In this document: positions 22,887 to 33,237 of the stretch, piece after piece
Numbering within the stretch: position 1 is the stretch's first letter
Layout of the letters: each line of letters starts with the position of its first letter
From: Aphelidium insulamus
Taxonomy: Eukaryota; Aphelidiomycota; Aphelidea; Aphelidiaceae
Length of the DNA stretch: 64,000 bases
Direction of reading: 5' to 3'
Assembly: GCA_036784855.1 (NCBI GenBank)
Contig: JAZDSV010000004.1
Location: 248,001 to 312,000, forward strand
The notes under the pieces: model-generated
What the model was told of the DNA's origin: nothing
The model's input: only the letters and a program-made list of their open reading frames with translations
The model's database searches: none
Position numbers and translations under genes: made by a program

Positions 22887-23319
22887 ATGCCAGAAGCCAA
22901 GACGCGGATACTGCGCGAGATTATGCGACTGGAGAGTCGGTGGCCCGTGGAGCCAGGACGGCCCGGTCGCAATCTCAAGGACCACCTGCATGCCACTATA
23001 CAGGCACGAAGCAAGCAAGCAGCCACGGAGGAGCAGCTGCGCCACTGGGCCGACGAGACGCGACACCTGTCCTCGCTACTCGACAACACATTCATGCAGC
23101 GCGTATGTATAATGTATGTAATCAACTTGCATATATATTCACATGTGGGGGTAGTATCCGGTGCCAGACACATTTGTGCCGGTGCATCGTCAGTCGTACG
23201 CTCTGCTCTCCAGCGATGTGCAGACGGGCAAGAAGAAGATTCGCTCGCACGATTTGTACCTGCCGCTGCTCCGTGTCTGGTTCGGACAGCTGCGCCGGCG
23301 TATCTTCAACACCAAATAG
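22887..23319 (+). CDS. Cytochrome bc1 complex assembly factor, UQCC2/Cbp6-like
   Basis: Exons 22887-23102 and 23155-23319 encode 126 residues, the same length as human UQCC2. The order ILREIMRLESRWPVEPGRPGR, then DHLHATIQ, an LSSLLDNTF helix and RYPVPDTF matches the family pattern of a WPV-x-RGR block and a later YP block. UQCC2/Cbp6 partners with UQCC1/Cbp3 to promote cytochrome b synthesis in mitochondria. The family is fast-evolving, so I give the family rather than a gene name. Confidence 0.8.
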
Positions 23320-23439
23320 ATCGATCTGATTATATAAGTATTGTGTTTATCCAAGTGAGCGTAATGCGCCATGTGGTTCTTTTATTAGCGGGATGATATG
23401 TGTAGTTGTAGTAGCGTGATGAAGGCCCAAGCTGGATGA

Positions 23440-24378
23440 CTAGTTCTTCTTGAGCTGCTGCTCGCGGTAAATCTTGTCCAGCACCACGACAACGCCGTGC
23501 AGCATCTCCTCGGCGCTGGCCTGTTTTGCCAAGTCACACTGCTTCCAGCCAATTACTTCGTCAAAAATTTCCTTCAGCAGCATAATGGTCTCCAGCCAGT
23601 TGCCGGACAGGGCGCTGGCCACGGCCTGGAAGGCCTTCAGTCCCAAGACAGTTACGGTGCTGGAGCACGCACTGAAGTCCTTGGTGCAGATCAGCACACA
23701 GTCAAATGGCAGTTTGGCCGGGCAGCTACTTTTGGCCAGGCACCACTCTCCCATACTACAACATGTCAGTATTGAATAGAAGACATTAAGAGTTTCTAGT
23801 ACGTACGTGTTCTCGTTGTCATTGCACGGTGCCAGACACTTGCCGTCCACCAGCTCGCCACTGTCGCATGTGCCAGACATTACCGGGCGCAGGTACGCCT
23901 CCACGCCAATCTTTTGCGCCGCTTGGCTAAATTGCAGCTGTTCCGTGGGGAAGCAGTTCAGACCGAACGACTTGTAGCCGGGCGCGCACTTGGACATGCA
24001 CACGCTGGCAGTGTTGTCCAGCAGTTCGGCACCAGCCGGGCACTGCATTTCACCCGTGCTATGAAGCGACACGTCATCAGTTCACGCGGCACAAGCTTAT
24101 TATTCCAACAAATTTAATTGTTACCTGCGCAGTCCCCAGGACTTCCAACAGACCGGGGAAACAGCATTGGCGTCAGAAACATCATTGCCGTGCTTGGCAG
24201 CGTGGTTGGCGGCAAACTGCTTAAAGATTGCCTGGAAGTCGAGCGATGCAGCACCGCTTCCCAGCACGTGCTCAGGGATACCATCCATTGGCTCCGCGGC
24301 GAGAACGTGCTGTGCGGCATCCGCGGCTGCGAGCAGGGGCACGGCGGCAACAAGCGCGACGGTGGCAAATACTTTCAT
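23440..24378 (-). CDS. Secreted cysteine-rich protein of unknown function
   Basis: Exons 24378-24125, 24058-23807, 23755-23440 give 273 residues. The N-terminus is a clear signal peptide (MKVFATVALVAAVPLLAAADA). The mature part has spaced cysteines in the pattern PVCWKSWGL, MQCPAGAELLDNTASVC, SKCAPGYKSFGLNCFP, SGTCDSGELVDGKCLAPC and WCLAKSSCP, then a helix-rich C-terminal half. Similar C-PxG-C-GY-GxxCW patterns occur in secreted proteins of zoosporic fungi and oomycetes, but I cannot name a family. The 51-nt intron 23756-23806 is stop-free and in frame. A CCAAT box lies 87 bp upstream of the start codon. Confidence 0.85.
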
Positions 24379-24704
24379 GGCGGCGCGGTTGAATGTGAGA
24401 ATGGTTGATCGCAAAGTGAAATGCGCGACTTGCGCCTCGCTTGTGGGAAAACGCCCCTCTGCTCTGATTGGCTGACGGCCTTTCTGCGCCTCACGGCTTA
24501 CAAAGGCCGACGTCATAATGAGACTTTATGCAAATCTTGTCTTGTAACCTCGCCTATAAGGTGCTTGTGCGAGTTAGTCAACAGACGGCAAATACTACGG
24601 CACACTTTTACAATAATAATATAGAATAATACAATAACGATTAAGCAGTTTATGAATTAGTATTGACGTGTCTGAATCAAGCGAAACGCGTTCTCCGTCC
24701 CGCC
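24379..24704. other. Intergenic interval between the bromodomain gene and the secreted-protein gene
   Basis: About 325 bp containing the promoter of the secreted-protein gene (CCAAT box at 24465-24475, a CCTATAAGG stretch near 24552) and an A/T-rich part at 24600-24660 that is likely the 3' region of the bromodomain gene. No coding signal seen. Confidence 0.5.
24465..24475 (-). promoter_or_regulatory. CCAAT box (TCAGCCAATCA)
   Basis: Read on the minus strand the 11-mer is TCAGCCAATCA, the HAP/NF-Y core with flanks, 87 bp upstream of the secreted-protein start. An identical 11-mer occurs at 27564-27574 on the plus strand, upstream of the bromodomain gene. Confidence 0.5.
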
Positions 24705-27379
24705 CTACTGCCGGCAGATGACCACGCGAAATATTTGTTGAATCGCGTGCATGCGCGGTTCCGTCACGGCGGGGAGAGCAGGAGTTGTGCCACTCTCTGC
24801 AGGAATATTGGTTTCCATCACCGACTCGCATTGCCTCCACTGTCCATAGCAGCCCATTTCGAGGCAGTTCACCCCCGGCTCCAGTCGAACCTCATACTTG
24901 ACCATCTTTTGCGGCGGAGTGGGCGTAGCTGCGGGTCCTGCGCTGGACAGATCGGCGGCGGATGCAAGCGGTGCCAGGCGGCGACTGTTTATCATAGCGG
25001 CATTGATGAAGGTGGACGAATAGCCGCTCACTTCCGGTTGTTTTCGGCTCATAGGTGGCTTCACCATGGAAGGCGAGTCGATGGCCGCCGGGGATATGCT
25101 GATAAGCGTGGGCGATGTTGTCGGTTGGGTTGGGGGCGGTTGCAGTACCGATGCCACAACCACCGACGATACGTGCGCAGCAACAGCGATGCACACACTT
25201 CGCATGCTGAGCGTTGGCTGGAATTGGAATATTTTATCCCCGTCCGCAGAGTTGATGTCCACCTGTGAGAGAATCGGCTGGAGAAGCGGCGGTGGATCGG
25301 TGACCATATCCATCAGCTGCGTCTGCGGCACAGGAGCGGCGGCATTTTCTATAGGGTACGGCGTACTGTCCCCCATTCGTAAACGCTGCTGTTGCCGCTG
25401 CTGTTCGAGGTACTGAGGCGTGTAAAACTGCATCATTGGTGGAGCGGTTCCATTCACACCGCCACGAGGGGCCGGAAGCGATCGACGGACATATTTTCTC
25501 TTTTGCCTGACTGGCGGCTCCCCAAGTATATCTGATTTTGCGCCGTCGAGTTCCTTGCTGCCACCACTTGCGGGCAGTGAGTTCAACTTCAGTTTGATCT
25601 TTGGCCCGTCCAGCTCCTGGCGAGCCTTCTTGTACGCGGCGGCCATCTGCTCAAACATTTGCTTCAAGTATTTGGCATCACTATAGATCACCGAGCCCTC
25701 CTGGTTGAAGAACATTGCGTTCTCAAATATTTTAGCAACGTCCATTTCAAATTTTTGGAAGGTATCGCAGGCGCCACTCCGCAGCTGCTTCTACAAATAA
25801 AGTGTTAGTGGTTGCAGCATAACTTTACATCATGAACGCATTACCTCGATCATGTTGAAGGACATTGGCTGCTTGATGACCATGAAATAGTCGGGATAGC
25901 TCTTGCGGGATGGCAAATCACGAAATATTTCGCTGTATGGTCGACCGCTGCGCAGAATTATTTTAATTAATCATAATCAGCAACGCTTATCGTATGGACA
26001 CTTACGTGCTATCCTGAGCCTCAACTAGGATGTCAAACATTTTCCGCAGCAGTTCTCCCACCGGAAGCTTGACACTGGTCTCCAATTCCAGCTGTTCGAC
26101 GGCTGATTTCGGCGGCGGCACAACTTTATCCGTCAACACGCCCAGCCAAGCGGGATTGTGCGCCGTGGAGACCAGATCGAACGGTACCTGGCCCTGAGAG
26201 TTGGCTGCGTCACGATTCGCATTCAACTCGGTGACGAGAAGTTTAGCCGCCTTCACTTGATCGCCGAACGCGGCCCAAGCCAGTGGTGTCCCACCGTACC
26301 ACGTGTCATGAAGTTCAACGTTGGCGCCAGCAGCAGCAAGGGCAGATATAATTCTAGTGCGGCCGTGGTAGGCGGCGCAATGTAACGGTCCCCACTGAAA
26401 CTCATTGCCAAACATTTCCGTGTTCATTAAAATGTTGGCGTTGAAATACGGCAAGTCAATCAAGGTCTGAACCTTTTTCACATCGTTGGCCTTGATGGCC
26501 GCGCAAAGCTCCTTGACCTCTACAAATATACAAATTAGTCTAGTTGTTGATAAAGTGAAAGGTATACTGCACTTACGTTCTTTAGACAGTTTGGACTGGG
26601 GCTTGGCTGGAGGCTTGACAGTCATTCTGATCACGGGGGTGGATGAGGTGGAAGACGCAGCAGACGACGACTGCGAACGCTGAGGCGCCGCTGAACCACG
26701 CTTAGCGCCAGACAAGAATTTGTTGGCCAGTTTGCGCATATGCGTTGCGTATGAGTGCACTTCACTACCCTCCACATTGTATGCCTGGGCATTGGAGAAG
26801 AGAAGTTCCAGGTCGGCGCGAAACTGAGCCATGCTGGCATATTCGTTACGCTCCACCCGCTCCCGAATCATTATGAGTGATATGGGAGAAGCGATGGCAT
26901 CATAGTAATCGGGATACAGCTTCTTGGAAGGCAGTTGCATGAACAGGCGCGACATCAGACGGCCACTACATGCCGGTAAGTGTGAGTCAAATGGGAATAC
27001 CACAGACTGGGAACCGACCTTTCATCCTTGCATGACCGCAGCTCTTTCAGACAATCGAGGCACACCTGTGGCTCGATGGGTGCTGCGCCGCTGCCGCCAG
27101 CTGATTTCAATCCTGACTTGTCGGCGGCCTTCATGCGGGCGGTGACTGCAGCGCCAACGTTGGCGCCGCCATCGGCAGTGTTTTCCTAGTAACGAGGTGA
27201 GAATGCTACGGGAGCTTAAACATCATTGCTATGCCACGTACTTTGTGGTGGCTGGAAGTGCTTGAGCGGCGACTACTGGCTGCAGATCTGGCTTGGCCGG
27301 CGCTGGGTGTGGCCAGAGGTTGCGCACCGCGGACGTTAACGCCCCCTGAGCCGCCGGTAGAATGGCGTGAACGCTTCAT
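24705..27379 (-). CDS. Bromodomain-ankyrin-bromodomain chromatin protein (RSC/polybromo-like)
   Basis: Exons 27379-27242, 27185-27019, 26965-26577, 26519-26006, 25947-25845, 25790-24705 give 798 residues. After a Ser-rich N-terminus and a CLDCLKELRSC segment comes bromodomain 1 (LYPDYYDAIASPISL, FSNAQAYNVEGSEVHSYA). Ankyrin repeats follow (WGPLHCAAYHGRTRII, GTPLAWAAFGD), then bromodomain 2 (SYPDYFMVIKQPMSF, FENAMFFNQEGSVIYSDA). Both bromodomains keep the asparagine that contacts acetyl-lysine. A nuclear-basic stretch (RQKRKYVRRS) and a long Pro/Ser tail end the protein. By analogy with Rsc1/2/4 it is probably a remodeler subunit that reads acetylated histones; the exact complex is inferred. 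Confidence 0.85.
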
Positions 27380-27860
27380 AAGATGAGATCCAGTATATGT
27401 CGTCGGGCGGCGGCTGATAAGGAGTCGGGCAGTAACAGTCGCGGGCGTGTGTATGTCTGTGGGCGTGCCTGTGCGTGGGTGTTATTGCGTGTCTAATTGC
27501 GGGTCGAGGAAATTGCGAAGCTACAAGCGAGCGTTCCTTGCCCAGTTTGCGAGTTGCTTTCCATCAGCCAATCACAGCGCGAGTTGGCCAGCAAGGGGTT
27601 CGTCAAGCACTTCAGATTTCTGCACATAAATACCTTCTAACACTAAGTCACACTTAAAGCCATGACACTGAAATCACTTTTTGTTGCTTTAATTAAGTAT
27701 GCGAACTCTTCATACTTAACTTACTTATACTAACTTACTCGTCATACAGTTTTTACTGCACACGACATCTGACACCAAGTCGCGCTTAAAGTCAATGACA
27801 AATAAATTAACTTTTTATGGCGCATACAGTATGAATTAAGGGAATACGATGTGACTTGAG
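27380..27860. other. Intergenic interval upstream of the bromodomain gene
   Basis: About 480 bp. It holds a CCAAT box (27564-27574), an A/T-rich stretch from 27640 on, and a degenerate direct repeat with copies at 27641-27667 and 27773-27800 (CACYAAGTCRCRCTTAAAG core). The myosin-I stop codon is at 27861. I see no gene. Confidence 0.5.
27564..27574 (+). promoter_or_regulatory. CCAAT box (TCAGCCAATCA)
   Basis: Plus-strand TCAGCCAATCA, 185 bp upstream of the bromodomain gene start (gene on the minus strand). CCAAT-binding factors act in either orientation. Identical to the 11-mer at 24465-24475. Confidence 0.45.
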
Positions 27861-30800
27861 TTATTGGAACGGTCGAACTCGTGCGTTTGCTGTGTGCGGT
27901 AATGGCCTGGGAACAGGGGGCGGACTAGCATCGGGCATCGGTGGTACTCGCGCCGAATTGACGGGTACAGCATTTGGAGAAGGCTTTGCACCGATAGTTG
28001 GTGGCATCAGCGCACCACGTGGATGGCAGACTTCGATAGTACGCGGCAATTGATTGCGAGGCTTTGGCTTCTTCAGCGATATGGCTGGCGGTTGAGAATT
28101 TTGCTGTGGCTTAGACAACAGCGGTGGTGTTGGCGGCGGTGAAAGATAAGATCTAGCTACAGTAAGCGAGTTGCCAGTCATCGCCATCGGTGTGGCAACT
28201 GCTCCCATAGCCCGGGCTCGATTCTTCAAAGAAACTCGATGCTCCTCAGAATCGGCAGTATTGCGCATGTCACAAGATGTTTGTACGCCGTTTAGTGGTG
28301 GCGTTGATAGCGGCGTGAGTTTTGGGGCCGTAGCCGGCGGCACCATGGCACGAGTATTGTGTGCTTGAGCAGGCTTCTTGGCTGCAATGGGAGGTGGAGC
28401 CTGGGCCGCTTTCTTCCCTGCAGTAGATTCGTCAAAATGGCTCTTTGGATGCCGAGGCGGGTCGATCAATGACGAAACCGAAATTAGCTTCGCTCCCTCT
28501 CGTGGAAGTTGAGACGCAGCAACCGGCAGAGATTGTTGAGTACTACTTGGTTCAAAATAGTTGGAGGGCACCCAGCCTATAACACCAGTGGAATCGTTCG
28601 TTAATTGTGCCTGTAAGGTTAGCGAGTGCCCGCAGTGTAGTTAAATTGTGCTACCTTGAACCAACCAGTCTGTTTATCACTCTCTAGACACACGACTGAC
28701 ATCCCAGTCCTAAATGATATCTCATCACTCCGCTGCGCGACATAGGAAAAACGTGCTGTGTAAATTTCTTTCGCCGGAGGAGCCGGCGGTGGTCCTCTAG
28801 ACGTTGCATGAGTTGGCCGCTGCTTTGCAGTGTGTTTCGGAGTGTAAGTCTGCTGCTTGGGTGGAATCAGATTATTTGGCGTCGAAACACGATTGCTTGT
28901 TGAGTTGGACGGCTCGCCAGCGCCAACGGTAAACTTCAGGCCATTCTGGCACACTGATTCTCGTGTAAGCTTGCTGTCTTGCAGAAATTGAATGGTAGTT
29001 GTCTTTTTCTTCTGTTGCACCTTTAGCTCTGAATTGATGTGAATCTCCAGAGTGCCGCTGAATATACGCTGCAGGTGTACACATAGTTCTGTTTTGAAAA
29101 CACACGCGATTACAATGTCAGCTTGCTCGGGTGCAATTCGATGAAGAACCTGCAAGTCAGCGCACTTAAATAGGAAATAATTGAAGCACTCACGAGCAGA
29201 TCGTCCGCCAGTGGTGAAAGACTCAGTTTGCGCAGGCAGTGAACCTCCACTTTTAAAGGCGATGGCGGTGGTTTGCCATTTTGCTCATGGAAGAATACAA
29301 ACAAATTTGCACTAGTTAGAATAATCTTGGCATCAGCGAAGCGTGGAGAACGGAATCTACGATCCTCTAGCACCGCGCATTCTGCTGAAAATAAAAGAGG
29401 GTCCACGCTAGTGTTGCAAGTCTGCTGAAAGAACGTCGACTCGCCGGCAAACAAATAATCTCCGCGAAATCTTCGCGCGGATATTAAACTATATCGACGT
29501 CGTTGCTTTCGCTGTCCTAGTAACTCGTGGCCGTAGTCTCTGAGGCGCAAGAAATCGCGCACAGATCGCCATTGCCGATAAGCCCGCTGGATGCACACGG
29601 CAGAAGCCAACTTTCGGCGCACGTGTGCGCGATACGCTCTCTGTATGCGCGCGGCCATATTATGCCAATATCGCTTGCGTAAATGCTCTAGTGCCCACAG
29701 AGTCTCCGGGTGTCTGACAAATACCTTGGTGCGTCCGAGCTGCCATTCATCAGACGCGATACCAGAGTCGGTCAAAATCATTAAGCAACCAGCTCGCGAG
29801 TCGCCGGTCCACGTCATGGTGCCCGCGTAGCTCGTGCGTCTTGATAACAAGTAGAACCGATGTAGAAAGTTATCAAACAGCTCTCGGTGGCAGAATCCCG
29901 CACGCCGAACTCGAACATTTTCCAACAATCCTAGGTATTTCACCTGATGCATCACTCGTTTCTTGTCAAACTCTTTTGCCCGCTTATTATCGTTAGGCTT
30001 GATGCAACGAATATACGAAGGCCTTGTTTTCATCAGAGTCCCCACCAACTCTTGAGCCGAATTTTTGATACGATTCGCTGCCGTCTGGGGCTTCGACATG
30101 GTCTTGCCGCGATTAAGTCCTTTTTTGGCATCATCATTAAATGCGACAATGCGCAGGAATTTAAAGCTGCTCGAAGCGACGGCTTCTCGCAAATCCAGCG
30201 ACACATAATCCTTATTCTTTTCTGCCATTCCAGCGATCTCATATGAAACATCGCCGGCGTAATGTCGAATGCAGAACGAGTCTGCCCGCAAAGAGAAATG
30301 CGGATGCGAATTGCATGAGCCCAGTCTCTGTGCCAAAGAACGATTAGCGGCATCAACGTCAGCGTGAGAGGTGGCCACCACATCATTCATGATGCTGAAA
30401 ATTCCCGGCGGGCGCTTCTCCTCGATCAAGTCGCACACGATTTGATTATTGAAGTAGGATACTGAAGTCCAAGATATATTTTCGCGGACATATTCCTCTT
30501 GCTCCCCTTTCAAGGTAAGTTCAATAAATATTTGCTGCAGCTTTTCGTTCACGTAATTGATGCACAGCTGTTCGAAACTGTTTAACTGACAGTGAAGATA
30601 TTTGTCAGAATAAAATTTCATTACATTAAATTATGTTGAGCTAACCTTCATCGTTTCAAATCCGTAAATGTCCAGTAGGCCTATTCGGCGGACGTTCTTG
30701 CATGTTGAAAGTGCCATGGAGTCGTTCATATGTGAGATAAGCCAGTCAAACAAGGAGTTATATATAAGTTTTGCCAGCGCATCTCTCTGCGCTCTGGCTT

Positions 30801-32285
30801 GGACGGCATTGAGTGGAATGCAATACTGTCGATTATTGAGTAGTTGCAACTACAGAAGGTATGCACATACAACCGAGTTGCGTCCTGTCCCATTAGAAGT
30901 CTCCATCAAACGAGTCATCAAACAATTCTGGAGGCTGGTACTCTGAATGCCGAGCAGGTACGCTACCATTTGTACTACTATTGATATTGATTAAGCGTAT
31001 GCTGCGAATATAGCCAACATGTGGTCATACCATCGTCGGCAATGACAACACTTCCATTGTTGCCGCTGTCCGCAAAATCAACATTTCCCAGCCACAGTAT
31101 GGCCGACAGTAACTTAATAATATCATGCTGTCGAGCGCTATCGACTCCAAACGAGGAAAGCGATGCCTTAAAGTCAGTTTCTGGCCAGTTATCTCTGTAC
31201 GCATACCAAGACATTACGGAACTCTGCCCCATCGTCCACCTTGGCAATGGAACAGCATCCGCCTTGACTGGTGTACGAAAAGTTTTCGGCGCCATACAAC
31301 GAAAAATCTTGCTGCATTTGCTTTGTTGCGCCCGCACAAAGTTGGTAAAGTATGTGGAAATTCCGCTCATTTGCAGCCAAGGTCACAACTCGTCCCTTCT
31401 CCAACAGAAAACTGGTAATTGTTGCCCCCGTAGGCTCATAATTTTCGTCAAAATAGATTTCCAGATATTTTCCCTGAAGTGATGTCATAATCTTCAAATA
31501 GTGATTCCACTTACAAATCGACTGCTGTTGTCATTGCGGATAGTTTTAGCATTGCCAAAGGCTTCCAAGATAGTGTTTGAGTTGGCCACATGCGACTTAA
31601 TGTTGTTGATATGCGGGGAGCTAGACCCGGAAACGGCGAGCAGATAGTGCATGATCTTTTTGGTCGCTTCCGTTTTTCCCTGAACAAATGATCATATAGA
31701 CGGGCTACTTGGCAAAATACATACTGCCCCGCTTTCACCAGTAACAATGATACATTGGTCGGCCAAGTTTTCGCGCATGTCGGTTGAAGCAGCCTCAGCA
31801 ATTGCAAACAAGTGCGGGGGCATCTGTGAGAAAAATGTCAGGAAAATTTTCAACGTAATGACGAGCAGCGCAAGGAACCCGTGCCTCTATGCGACTTTTG
31901 CCTAAATACGAGGCAAGAATGCTGTCTGAATACAGATTCAAGTCTTGGAACGGGTTCACACTCAGCAAAACGTGTCCAATGTATGTCTGCAGGCATTATT
32001 ATGAATAATCATTGTCGTCTAAATTACACACATAGATTTCGCTGGCCATAAAGCGAATCTCTAAATTTGAGAGGATATCCGCGTTATCCACACGGGAAAC
32101 GAGGGTCAAATCGTCGACTCCAGCGCGCACTTTATGGAAATCATCGCGCCAGTCTGCCCTCATTTCGCCAGCGCTCTGTGTCTGAAGCAGTGAGGCATGA
32201 TAATAAAAGTATCAACACTAACCACGACGGCAGATCCCTTTGTCGCAACAGGTTTTCTGCGACGTTGTCTAGCACCCGGCGCCAT
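27861..32285 (-). CDS. Class I myosin (Myo3/Myo5 type)
   Basis: Actin motor of endocytic patches. Twelve exons (32285-32223, 32181-32032, 31986-31879, 31823-31725, 31679-31515, 31473-31207, 31166-31031, 30977-30871, 30825-30646, 30585-29194, 29149-28655, 28610-27861) give 1303 residues. Motor landmarks: [10 protein letters not shown]-loop [13 protein letters not shown], switch I region [12 protein letters not shown], switch II DIYGFE, and a serine 16 residues before DALAK, the TEDS-rule site phosphorylated by PAK kinases. IQ motifs, a TH1 lipid-binding tail, a split Pro-rich region and an SH3 domain ([24 protein letters not shown]) follow. The C-terminal 235 residues are Pro-rich and end in VRPFQ with no acidic Arp2/3-binding tail. 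Intron 3 could use GT or an adjacent GC donor, differing by two residues. Confidence 0.95.
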
Positions 32286-32520
32286 TGAAGTCGGTGGAGC
32301 TGTCTGTGCCAAGCACAGAATTCCTCGAGTGAAGAGGAAGTGAATATTTGAGGCGTTGCGACGCCACACTTCCACCGGTCGCGGCCATTATACCACCAAT
32401 TAACACCGTTGAATTAAATATCACCGGTGAAATATTTAGCACCGTTAAATTAAATAGCATCCTCGATTTAGCGCCGTTGAATTAGCACCCTCGACTTAAT
32501 TAGAGTTGAAGCGAAAAGGA

Positions 32521-32564
32521 ATGACGGCCGACGATGGATGCGCGCCGCCCGGTATGCGCCTGAG

Positions 32565-32599
<35 letters not shown>

Positions 32600-32907
32600 C
32601 CACTCTCCACTGCCTTATATGTGTCCACATATGTACTTTAATGTGGATAGTATGTGCAGCTGACATTAGTGCAGTAATGGTGGCCACCAACGAGGAGATG
32701 GAAAGGGCCCAGATACCCATATACTACCGCGACTACTGCGCACACCACTTTATAAAGTGGCAGAACTGTCTACGTAGCAAGGCGCTGCACTGGAAGTGCC
32801 ACGACGAGGAGATCCCGTGGCAAAAGTGCCAGTACATGGAGCACCAGCGGATAATGAAGAGCCGCGACAGGGAGGTGGTGGAGCGCCATGAGCAGTCTGC
32901 GGCATAG
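32521..32907 (+). CDS. NDUFB7: NADH:ubiquinone oxidoreductase subunit NDUFB7 (B18)
   Basis: Accessory subunit of mitochondrial complex I on the intermembrane-space side. Exons 32521-32551 and 32660-32907 encode 92 residues. MVATNEEMERAQ and RDYCAHHF match the family. The twin CX9C motif is intact (Cys-AHHFIKWQN-Cys and Cys-HDEEIPWQK-Cys), implying import by Mia40/Erv1. The single intron (32552-32659) is occupied by a (GT)n run. Presence of this gene shows the organism retains complex I. Divergent from myosin-I, with 235 bp between start codons. Confidence 0.93.
32566..32598. repeat. (GT)n microsatellite in the NDUFB7 intron
   Basis: A near-continuous GT run inside the 108-nt intron of NDUFB7. 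Confidence 0.9.
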
Positions 32908-33237
32908 CGTCATGATAGCAATATACTGAGTGTATATGAGTATATTTGTGTGTATATATGCAATATATATATATATATATTGCATAAGCAGTACGTAGTT
33001 GGGTGGCGCGGTAGTCAGGCGGGCCACAATCGGAGATGGAGCGTGTGCAGCGTTTGTTTCCGCCGGTGTCTGGTTGCCAGCGAGACAAGGCGTCGGGCCG
33101 GTGACGACCGCGAACAAGTCACGCACTCACTTTCCAGCTGCAGTGGCGCTCACGGACGGACAGATTGTTGTACGTGCCGGTAAGTACGGGCACGCACACA
33201 CACGCGGACTCACACCAACCCGCATTCTAGCCACTCC
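32908..33237. other. Intergenic interval and probable 5' UTR intron of the phosphodiesterase gene
   Basis: Contains a near-perfect AT palindrome (about 32959-32985, TGCA ends around a TA run). A donor GTAAGT at about 33180 and an acceptor CTAG at 33230 lie just before the phosphodiesterase ATG at 33238, so a leader exon with a roughly 50-nt intron is likely. No ATG-initiated extension of the coding frame is evident upstream. Confidence 0.45.
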
